Positions 57,120 to 64,000 of a stretch of 64,000 nt of DNA are shown piece after piece; the first letter of the stretch is position 1; the number at the start of each line of letters is the position of its first letter. Origin of the DNA: Janthinobacterium aquaticum (GTDB taxonomy: Bacteria; Pseudomonadota; Gammaproteobacteria; Burkholderiales; Burkholderiaceae_D); contig NZ_WFLK01000007.1 in assembly GCF_009208565.1 (NCBI RefSeq), forward strand, positions 62,001-126,000, written 5' to 3'. The translations under genes and the position numbers were made by a program. The notes beneath the pieces were generated by a model. It was not told where the DNA came from, made no database searches, and saw nothing but the letters and a program-made list of their open reading frames with translations.

Positions 57120-58064
57120 TCAAGGCCCCTGAACAAACGCCGTTACGGCATCGACCAGTCCAGGCGCCAGCGGCAGATCAGGATTCGCATACGAGGGCAT
57201 CTGCTGCGCCAGCTCGCCACTGACCAGCTTGAGCACATGGTTCATGCCTGGCACGATTACCAGTTTTGCCTTTGGCGCGGCGGCGGCCAGCGCCCGGGCG
57301 TCGTCCACCGATACCTGCAGATCGGTGCTGCCCTGCACGATCAGGAGCGGCATCGACAAGGCCGCCACCGCTGCGCGCGGCGGGTACTTGAGCGACGAGA
57401 TCAGATACGGCTGCACCGATGGCCGGTACAGCGCCAGCAGGGCCGCAGGCACGTCCGCCACCAATTCGCCTCTGGCAAGGGACTGCAGGATATGTTCATT
57501 CTGCTGATACAGTTCAGGCGGCAGGCGTGGCTTCAATTGCACGCGCAAGATCTCATCGAGCGAACTGCCCGCTCCGGCAATCGAGATGCAGGCGTCTGCC
57601 GGCGCTCTCTGGCAAGCCACCGCCGCGATCAGCGCGCCTTCGCTATGGCCGGCCATCAGCACGCGTGAAAAGCGCGGATCGGCGCGCAACTGGCGCAGCC
57701 AGGCCGTGGCGTCGTCGATATAGTGGTCCAGGCGCAGATCAGCCTCGCGCAGTCCCGCCGGCGCACTGGCGCCGATGCCGCGCTTGTCATAGCGCAATGT
57801 CGCGATGCCATTGCGCGCCAGCGCATCGGCCAGCATGCGCAGCGCATCATTACGGCCGGGCAGCATGGCGCTGTTGCCATTGCGGTCGGTGGGACCGGAA
57901 CCGGCATGCAGCAGTACCACCGGCACCTTGCCATCACCTGCTGGCAGCGACAAGGTGCCATGCAGCACACCGCCCTCTACTGCCAGCGTGACCTCCTGTT
58001 CGCCAGCGGCACCTGCCGGCAAGCTCAGCATCAGGACCAGCATGCCCATTACCCATTGCATCAT
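57120..58064 (-). CDS. Secreted alpha/beta hydrolase (dienelactone hydrolase-like)
   Basis: 314 residues with a signal peptide (VMGMLVLMLSLPAGAAG). The fold shows LLHAGSGPTDRNGN, YDKRGIGAS, AGHSEGALIAA as nucleophile elbow, and a late PGMNHVL with the catalytic His. Similar exported esterases are common and of unknown substrate. The start at 58064 follows GAGGGG; GTG three bases upstream and ATG three bases downstream are alternatives. Confidence 0.85.
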   Translation of the reverse strand: MMQWVMGMLVLMLSLPAGAAGEQEVTLAVEGGVLHGTLSLPAGDGKVPVVLLHAGSGPTDRNGNSAMLPGRNDALRMLADALARNGIATLRYDKRGIGASAPAGLREADLRLDHYIDDATAWLRQLRADPRFSRVLMAGHSEGALIAAVACQRAPADACISIAGAGSSLDEILRVQLKPRLPPELYQQNEHILQSLARGELVADVPAALLALYRPSVQPYLISSLKYPPRAAVAALSMPLLIVQGSTDLQVSVDDARALAAAAPKAKLVIVPGMNHVLKLVSGELAQQMPSYANPDLPLAPGLVDAVTAFVQGP

Positions 58065-58129
58065 CACAATTACCCCTCAGTCAATTTCCAGTTGATCCGC
58101 TCCCCCCGCTTATGCTGTCGCCACGAATC

Positions 58130-58639
58130 TTATCGGGGTTCGGACAAGGCGTAATTGAGGTCGTAAAAATGCTGGCCGTTCTCGATGCGAATCGCCATCT
58201 TGCCGCTGATCCCCGCCAGTTCATCCGTACCTGAATGCGGCACGATGGTGATCGTCAGCGACTGCTGGCCATCGCCCATGGTGCCGCTATGCTGCACCAC
58301 AAAGCTGCCCTTGCGCCCTTGCAGGGTGCCCGTAATGGACTCGATCGCAACATAGCCAGCTGCGCCTTTGGTGTCGGTCATGGCGCTCAGCATTTCACCT
58401 TTGCCCTGCGCTGCCAGCTCACCGCTGTAGACCTTGTCCAGGCCCATGCGGCCCAGCGTGCTGCGGCCGGTGCGCTGCGGCTCCTGCAGCGGTGTCATGG
58501 TAACGCTGAAACTTCCCGAAACGTGTGTGCTCATGCGATGATCTCCTGGTGATAGGGGTGCGGCGGACACTGCCGCCATCGACAGAGTGCAAATGGCAAG
58601 CAACAGATGCGCCAGGCCATGGACTTTTCTCAACTGCAT
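58130..58639 (-). CDS. DUF3224-like protein, probably exported
   Basis: 169 residues. From about residue 36 it reads like the small DUF3224 beta-barrel family (STHVSGSFSVTMTPLQEP; GTMGDGQQSLTITIVPHSGTDELAGISGKM). The chosen start adds a plausible signal peptide (LLLAICTLSMAAVSA) with GGGAG upstream. An ATG at 58534 with AGGAG would give the usual cytosolic family length, so both forms are possible. Function unknown. Confidence 0.75.
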   Translation of the reverse strand: MQLRKVHGLAHLLLAICTLSMAAVSAAPLSPGDHRMSTHVSGSFSVTMTPLQEPQRTGRSTLGRMGLDKVYSGELAAQGKGEMLSAMTDTKGAAGYVAIESITGTLQGRKGSFVVQHSGTMGDGQQSLTITIVPHSGTDELAGISGKMAIRIENGQHFYDLNYALSEPR

Positions 58640-58816
58640 TGCGGCTCCCGTGATGAAGTGAAACCCAGCTTAGCGTGTCATGAAAGACCAGCATTGGATA
58701 AACCCGACAATAGCAATAATCTGTTGCATGCGCCAGCACAGGCACCCATGGGCATTGTTGACCCGCAGGGGGCGGCGGCACCGACACGCTGCTGAGCATG
58801 CCGTCTGGCCGGCACT

Positions 58817-59653
58817 TTACCGATCTGGTCGGGCAAACCCCGCTGGCATACCGCCACTTACAGCAGCCTGGCTGAGCGCACGGTACGGCGCAAACCAGCC
58901 CAGCCCCGAGACAGTGTCCGCGCGCGGACGATATTCGCAGCCCACCCAGCCGTTATAGCCAAGCTCATCGAGCAGGCCAAACAGATACGGGTAGTTGATC
59001 TCGCCGGTATCGGGCTCATGGCGGCCCGGCACGCCGGCAATCTGCACATGGCCGATACCGGCCAGATGCTGTTTGAATGTGCTGGCCAGGTCGCCCTCAA
59101 CGATCTGTGCATGGTAAAAATCCATCTGCACTTTCACATTCGACTCGCCACATTCGATGCGCAGCGCATGGGCCTGCTGCTGGGTCAACAGGAAATAGCC
59201 GGGCATATCGCGCGGGTTGATCGGCTCGATCATCAGCTCGAGTCCGTGCTGCCCCAGCGCCTGCGCGGCAAAGCGCAGGTTGGCCAGATACGTCGCGCGG
59301 TGCAGGGCCGGATCGGCGCCAGCGGGCAGCAGGCCGGCCATCATATGCAGGCGCGGGGTGCCCAGCGCCAGCGCATAGTCGATGGCGCGCGCCACGCCTT
59401 CGCGAAACTCGGCCTCGCGCCCCGGCAAAGCGGCCATGCCGCGCTCGCCGCTTGCCCAGTTGCCTGGCGGCAGATTGAACAGCACGTTGACCAGCTTGTT
59501 TTCCTGGAGCCAGCCGGCAACGTCGTGCGGCGCATGCTCATACGGAAACAAAAACTCGACGCCCTCGAAACCGGCCGCAGCCGCAGCGGCAAAACGCTGC
59601 GCGAAAGGCAGCTCGGTAAACAGCATGCTGAGATTGGCAGCGAAACGGGGCAT
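58817..59653 (-). CDS. hyi: Hydroxypyruvate isomerase
   Basis: 278 residues of the xylose-isomerase-like TIM barrel. [15 protein letters not shown] at the start, the [13 protein letters not shown] metal-site strand (Glu), and QMDFYHAQ match Hyi/OtnI enzymes that interconvert hydroxypyruvate and tartronate semialdehyde. The start at 59653 follows AGGAGAG. It stands alone here, without gcl or glxR, and is divergent from the large haem lipoprotein across a palindrome. Confidence 0.88.
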   Translation of the reverse strand: MPRFAANLSMLFTELPFAQRFAAAAAAGFEGVEFLFPYEHAPHDVAGWLQENKLVNVLFNLPPGNWASGERGMAALPGREAEFREGVARAIDYALALGTPRLHMMAGLLPAGADPALHRATYLANLRFAAQALGQHGLELMIEPINPRDMPGYFLLTQQQAHALRIECGESNVKVQMDFYHAQIVEGDLASTFKQHLAGIGHVQIAGVPGRHEPDTGEINYPYLFGLLDELGYNGWVGCEYRPRADTVSGLGWFAPYRALSQAAVSGGMPAGFARPDR

Positions 59654-59781
59654 GAACTCTCCTGACCTGGTGGGCAAACCAGCTGTGGCTTGATTTGTTA
59701 CCGATGATACGCCAATCAGCAACCTTCACGACACATTCCCCAACCTTTGGCAGGGTGGCACGATACACGCCGCTGGTAACA

Positions 59782-59812
59782 TTGACAGGTCGACTATTTC
59801 CATATGGAAATA
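59782..59812 (+). promoter_or_regulatory. 18-bp palindrome overlapping a promoter between hyi and the haem lipoprotein
   Basis: TATTTCCATATGGAAATA at 59795-59812 is a perfect palindrome and resembles operators of IclR-family regulators (TTTCC...GGAAA). A TTGACA -35 at 59782-59787 lies just upstream on the plus strand, so a bound protein would cover the promoter spacer and -10 region. It lies in the shared 237-bp region and could control both genes. Confidence 0.6.
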
Positions 59813-59890
59813 AATTGAACTGGAATGATGATGCGTTGAGGCACTTCGAGCCAGGTTCTGTCAACAACGCCGTTTAAACAGAGAGGAATC

Positions 59891-62503
59891 ATGAAAATAA
59901 CACAATACAGGGAACGATTGAAGATGATGGCGGCGCTTGCCAGTGCAGCCATCCTCACAGCCTGTGGCGGTGGCGGCAGCGACGCCCCGGCCGCGGCCGC
60001 CAGTTATGCGCCGCAATCGCTCAGCAGCAACGCCGCTGCCGCAGACACGGGCGTCTTGATGCTGCCGCTCGAAGTGCTGGGCAGTGGTTCGCCGCGTGCA
60101 CCGGTGATTGTCGATGCCGGCCTGGGCGTGGAAGCGGGCAAGCTGGGCAGCGTCAGCAAGCTGTGGTTCCAGTGCCACCGCTGCGGCTTCTACGGTGCGC
60201 CCGAGTACGAGGCAGTTACCGACCTGCCCGTGAGGATCAAGGCCAGTGTGCGCATACTTGGCGGCGTCGGCAGCGCCGATGAAGCCAACGTGCCGTGGAT
60301 CGACATCACCGATGCCAACGTCACGCTGGCCGACGACGAACGCCTGCACGGCGGCATCAATGGCGGCCTGTACACCACGCGCGTCACGATTGCCCTTGAT
60401 GCGGCCACGCGCGCGCGTCTGGTGGCTTTGCCTGCGCGCAATCGCGTGCAGTTCCGCTTCAACGGCACCGATGGCGAGTCGAACGGCTACCGTGTGCTGG
60501 ACCTGCAACTGCAAAACAGCGCCGCCGAAGACGTTGGCAACAACAATATTGTGCGCTTCGACCCGCAAAGCGAGCGCGGCGCCAGCGCCAGCGACACCGA
60601 TGTGGCTGCCGGCAAGGCCCTGTGGTACGGCCATGGCGTGCTCGACAAGTCGTCCATCGTCACGCGCAAGCTGCAGGCGGCGTGCGCCTCCTGCCATGCC
60701 GAAAACGGGCGCGACCTGCAGTACTTTAATTATTCCAATAACGCCATCGTGCAGCGCAGCCGCTTTCACGGCCTGAGCGACACGCAGGGCCGCCAGGTTG
60801 CCGCGTTCCTGCGCACCTCGCTCGACCAGGTGCCGTATGTGGCAAAAGCACGCCCATGGAATCCGCCCTACCAGCCCGGCCCGGGCCTCGATTGCCACGC
60901 GGACGATTGCGCTACCGCCTGGTCGGCCGGCGCCGGCCTGGAAGCCGTGCTCAGTTCTCCTGCCGATGCCCTGAAAGCGCTGTTTGGACGCGATGTCAAA
61001 CAGCCATTGTCCATCTCGCAAAACGATGTCGACGCCGTCATGAATGCCGGCGCCACCATGAATGCACGGGAAATTCCGGTGCCTCTGCAGTTCCCCGACT
61101 GGAACGCCTGGCTGCCAACCATCCACCCGCTTGACGTCTGGCCCACCAGTGCCGATGGCTCCGGATTCACCAACGGCGCGGCGTTTCCTGGCCAGGGCGG
61201 CACCAAGAATCCGAACGGCAAATACAAGGAACTGATCAGCTGGCTGACCGCACACCGCAATCCGAACGGCAATATGGCTGACTGGAGCCACCTGACGCCA
61301 GACCAGCGCGCACAGATCATGGAGATGTTTTATATCGCCGGATGGGAAGGCTATAACTACCTGGGTGGCGGGCGCGGCAACCATATCGCCGGCAGCGGCC
61401 AGACCGGCGCGCAGGTGGGCGGAGCGAACCTCAAGCAACTGGCGGCCAGCACGACCACCGATGCCTGGGGCAAGCCGAACGCGTTCAGCACCAATGCCTT
61501 TATCGAACGCGCCGTGGCCAGCATGCTGCACTGGAACAGCGTCAAACAATGGGAAATGGCACAGGACTTTTCGCTTGAAGGCAACCAGCAATGGTTTATC
61601 GGCGACAAGGACAAGACCACCGGCGCCTGGAAGGGTCGCGGCGAAGCGCATGGCTGGCCATTCAACTCGGTCAGCCTGTTTTTCCTGGCGCCGCACATGG
61701 TCTACCAGGAAGACCGCCAGGCCGACGGCCATGTCACGCGCGAATGGGTCACGGCGTGGGAAACCGACAATATCGTGGGCTCCTATTACCGCAGCAACCA
61801 GTGGTATCAGTTGCAGATGAGCGTCAATCCTGGCGGCCAGAGCAACTGGGTCAATTTCCCGATGGACTGGCCATACCTGACCGCCTTCGACGACTATATC
61901 GCACAGAAAGTCGGCGACGCCACGCCAGCGGCGCGTGCCGCGCAAAGCGCCCATTTCGTGCGCCTGCTGCAGGCGCGCATCAAGTCGGCGCAGTACGTCA
62001 ACAACGATATCGTGCTGTACGATCCCAACCAGCCCGACCTGGTCGCCAATGCCGGACGCTACGGGCGGGGCCAGGTACTCAAGCACTTGAGCACCACCAA
62101 CTACCTCGACAATTCGAACCGCGATGGTGTCGGTCGCACGCGCTTTCACTTTCTTGACGAGGTGGCCGACGGCATGTATCTAAAGGTCATCAATGGCTCG
62201 ATATTGATGTTCAACTCGCTCTACGTGAACCAGCCGATTGCCAACTGGCGCCGCTGCGACCCTGCCAATACCATGCTCGGCGAGCCTGAAGACGTGGCCG
62301 GCTTTCGCTACTGCCTCGATGTTGCCCGCAAGCCGCTGGGTGTGCGCGCCGACGGTTCACGCTTCATGAACTCGAACGCGCTGTACCAGAGCACCACCGA
62401 GCAGGTCGAGCAATACGGACTGTGGAAAGCGGCCCAGCTGGGCGCCGATCCGGCACGCCTGAAAGTCTGGCGCGACTGGACCGACGCTGCCTGGCCCAAC
62501 TGA
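59891..62503 (+). CDS. Large monohaem lipoprotein of unknown function
   Basis: 870 residues. A lipoprotein signal ends ILTACGGGG (lipid on about Cys25) and leads into a Ser/Ala-rich linker. Around residue 265, CASCHAENG is a single c-type haem site (CxxCH). Other cysteine pairs (FQCHRCGFYG near 97; DCHADDC near 336) may be metal sites or disulfides. The rest has no domain I can name. Export and haem suggest an electron-transfer or oxidative enzyme at the outer membrane. The start follows GAGGA. Regulation may be through the upstream palindrome. Confidence 0.8.
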   Translation: MKITQYRERLKMMAALASAAILTACGGGGSDAPAAAASYAPQSLSSNAAAADTGVLMLPLEVLGSGSPRAPVIVDAGLGVEAGKLGSVSKLWFQCHRCGFYGAPEYEAVTDLPVRIKASVRILGGVGSADEANVPWIDITDANVTLADDERLHGGINGGLYTTRVTIALDAATRARLVALPARNRVQFRFNGTDGESNGYRVLDLQLQNSAAEDVGNNNIVRFDPQSERGASASDTDVAAGKALWYGHGVLDKSSIVTRKLQAACASCHAENGRDLQYFNYSNNAIVQRSRFHGLSDTQGRQVAAFLRTSLDQVPYVAKARPWNPPYQPGPGLDCHADDCATAWSAGAGLEAVLSSPADALKALFGRDVKQPLSISQNDVDAVMNAGATMNAREIPVPLQFPDWNAWLPTIHPLDVWPTSADGSGFTNGAAFPGQGGTKNPNGKYKELISWLTAHRNPNGNMADWSHLTPDQRAQIMEMFYIAGWEGYNYLGGGRGNHIAGSGQTGAQVGGANLKQLAASTTTDAWGKPNAFSTNAFIERAVASMLHWNSVKQWEMAQDFSLEGNQQWFIGDKDKTTGAWKGRGEAHGWPFNSVSLFFLAPHMVYQEDRQADGHVTREWVTAWETDNIVGSYYRSNQWYQLQMSVNPGGQSNWVNFPMDWPYLTAFDDYIAQKVGDATPAARAAQSAHFVRLLQARIKSAQYVNNDIVLYDPNQPDLVANAGRYGRGQVLKHLSTTNYLDNSNRDGVGRTRFHFLDEVADGMYLKVINGSILMFNSLYVNQPIANWRRCDPANTMLGEPEDVAGFRYCLDVARKPLGVRADGSRFMNSNALYQSTTEQVEQYGLWKAAQLGADPARLKVWRDWTDAAWPN

Positions 62504-62523
62504 CGTCCGGCAGCAGGCGCCGC

Positions 62524-63150
62524 TTACGGCCAGGCCGGGCGGCGCATCTTGAACAGGCGGTCTGCGGTGATTTCAAAATAATCGGCCGGGCCGCCTGCCC
62601 GCAGTATCGGCGCGGCAGCGGCCGTGTCGTACACGCCGTCTTTGAGCAGATGGCGGGCAATATGCACCCCCACCACTTCGCCCAGCACCAGCCAGCTGCC
62701 CACGCCATTGCCGTCCAGCCCCTGCAGCTCGATGATCTGCGTGCTGCGACACTCGAACGACACCGGGCTTTGCGCCACGCGCGGCACGCTCACCACGCGC
62801 GACGCGGCCGGGGTCAGCCCGGCCAGCGCAAATTCATCGACCTCGGGCGGCGCCGCCACGCAGCTGGCATTCATCGCCTCGGCCAGCGGCCGCGTGGCCA
62901 GGTTCCACACGAATTCGCCGGTCTGTTCGATATTGCGCAGCGTATCCTTGCGCCCGATGCTGGAAAAACCGACCAGCGGCGGCGTATAGTTGAAGGCATT
63001 GAAAAAGCTGTACGGCGCCAGGTTCAGCACGCCGGCGCTGCTGCGCGAGGCGATCCAGCCGATCGGGCGCGGCCCGACAATCGCGTTGAACGGGTCGTGC
63101 GGCAGGCCGTGGCCGTGGCCTGGCTCATAAAAATGAAGGTCGTCTGTCAT
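62524..63150 (-). CDS. Flavin reductase family protein
   Basis: 208 residues of the FMN-binding split-barrel flavin reductase family: NAIVGPRPIGWIASRSSAGVLNLAPYSFFNAFNYTPPLVGF contains the FMN phosphate and isoalloxazine contacts, followed by FVWNLATRPLAEAMNA. Members reduce flavin for partner oxygenases or act as oxidoreductases themselves. The start at 63150 is typical; an upstream open frame is not. It converges with the lipoprotein gene, with a 20-bp gap. Confidence 0.88.
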   Translation of the reverse strand: MTDDLHFYEPGHGHGLPHDPFNAIVGPRPIGWIASRSSAGVLNLAPYSFFNAFNYTPPLVGFSSIGRKDTLRNIEQTGEFVWNLATRPLAEAMNASCVAAPPEVDEFALAGLTPAASRVVSVPRVAQSPVSFECRSTQIIELQGLDGNGVGSWLVLGEVVGVHIARHLLKDGVYDTAAAAPILRAGGPADYFEITADRLFKMRRPAWP

Positions 63151-63299
63151 CTGTTCATGTGGTGTGGATGGCGCTCGGGGCAAGCGCCGCAGGGGCAAGC
63201 TTAACGGATTTACCGCGGCGCCACAGGCGCGACATTTGTGTGGCGACAAGCCAGCCCTGTGCTTTATGATGAGGCAACCCCACTACTTGGCAAACTATT

Positions 63300-64000
63300 A
63301 TGATCATGCAACAACTCACGCTGCACCAGAAAGTGTTTTTGCTGCTGCTGGCGCTCGTTACCATTGGCTTTGGCTGGATACTGGCGCCCTATGCCGGCGC
63401 CATTTTCTGGGGGCTGGTGCTGGCGATCCTGTTTGCACCGGTGTACCGCTGGTTGCTGGCCAAGAGCAAGGGGCGCGCGACGCTGGCGGCGATGCTGACG
63501 CTGTTGCTCATTATCGTGATGGTGATCCTGCCGCTGTCGCTGATCTCCGCCTCGCTGGTCAACCAGGCGGCTGGCGTGGTGGAAATGGTACGTTCGGGGC
63601 AGTTTTCAGTGGCCACGTTTTTCAGCAAGATCATGTCGGTGCTGCCGCAGTGGCTGGTCAATCTGCTCGACCGTTTCGACCTGACCACGCTGGCCAGCCT
63701 GCAGGACAAACTGACGGCCGGCGCCTCGCAGGTCAGTCAGGTGGTGGCCGTCAAGGCCATCAATGTGGGCATGTACACGTTTGAATTTCTGACCAGCCTG
63801 TGCATCATGCTGTATCTGCTGTTCTTCCTGTTTCGCGATGGCGCAGCGCTGTCGGCGCGCATCCGTGCGTCCATTCCGCTGAGCCGCAAGTACAAGCAGC
63901 GCCTGTTCAACAACTTCACCACCGTGATCCGCGCCACCGTCAAGGGCAATATCCTGGTGGCGATTGCGCAAGGCGCGCTGGGTGGGCTGGCGTTCTGGTA
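63300..64000 (+). CDS. AI-2E family transporter (PerM/TqsA type), N-terminal part
   Basis: The frame starts at 63300 (MIMQQLTLHQKVFLLLLA) and runs off the window, so 233 residues are seen. Several membrane helices are evident at about 10-50, 65-85 and 160-185, with APYAGAIFWGLVLAILFAPVYRWLL and LFFLFRDGAALSARI typical of the AI-2 exporter/PerM superfamily. Substrates in this family range from autoinducer-2 to ions, so no specific role is assigned. The ribosome site is weak; ATG at 63306 is an alternative. Confidence 0.82.
   Translation, partial: MIMQQLTLHQKVFLLLLALVTIGFGWILAPYAGAIFWGLVLAILFAPVYRWLLAKSKGRATLAAMLTLLLIIVMVILPLSLISASLVNQAAGVVEMVRSGQFSVATFFSKIMSVLPQWLVNLLDRFDLTTLASLQDKLTAGASQVSQVVAVKAINVGMYTFEFLTSLCIMLYLLFFLFRDGAALSARIRASIPLSRKYKQRLFNNFTTVIRATVKGNILVAIAQGALGGLAFW

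Overview
The window looks like a chromosomal stretch of a high-GC betaproteobacterium, most likely Oxalobacteraceae (Janthinobacterium/Massilia/Duganella type). This rests on overall gene content, protein character and the GC-rich coding style; it is an inference, not a database match. Most genes are housekeeping or accessory genes of that host. One visibly AT-rich block at about 20.8-24.4 kb is foreign.

Layout. (1) 1-6.3 kb: the complete ISC iron-sulfur assembly operon on the minus strand (iscR-iscS-iscU-iscA-hscB-hscA-fdx), followed by a methyltransferase cut by the window edge. A near-consensus IscR box lies upstream of iscR, and a MITE-like palindromic element sits between iscS and iscU. 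(2) 6.4-18.2 kb: a NADAR protein, a periplasmic-sensor diguanylate cyclase, an aromatic-catabolism-like operon (VOC, FAH family, MaiA) divergent from a LysR regulator, a ChaC-like cyclotransferase, and a 1675-residue kinase/AAA/GAF/GGDEF protein. (3) 18.3-25.2 kb: a radical SAM gene and a DTW-domain gene that were once neighbours are separated by about 4.8 kb. The insert holds a nonsense-mutated IS630-type element and an AT-rich SF2 helicase with a nuclease-like C-terminus. It is bounded by 157-bp direct repeats that each carry a perfect-half-site LexA box and a promoter. This is the most interesting locus in the window. (4) 25.2-27.6 kb: a chemoreceptor and a lipocalin.

(5) 27.7-44.7 kb: a type VI secretion cluster with tssA, H, E, D (hcp), C, B, a TPR lipoprotein, divergent tssJ-K-L, then an OmpA-like protein, tagF, tssM and an M15 peptidase that may open peptidoglycan for the apparatus. 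tssF, tssG, vgrG and PAAR genes are absent here. A strong nested inverted repeat lies in the divergent promoter region. (6) 44.8-49.7 kb: small unknown proteins, two alpha/beta hydrolases and a LytS/LytTR-type two-component pair.

(7) 49.7-53.6 kb: four identical tRNA-Asn genes in three transcription units with matching promoters and terminators, interleaved with a purine permease, GtrA, Dabb and pirin genes. (8) 53.6-64 kb: aromatic aminotransferase, uvrB, a secreted hydrolase, a DUF3224-like protein, hydroxypyruvate isomerase divergent from an 870-residue monohaem lipoprotein across an 18-bp palindrome, a flavin reductase, and the start of an AI-2E-type transporter cut by the window end.
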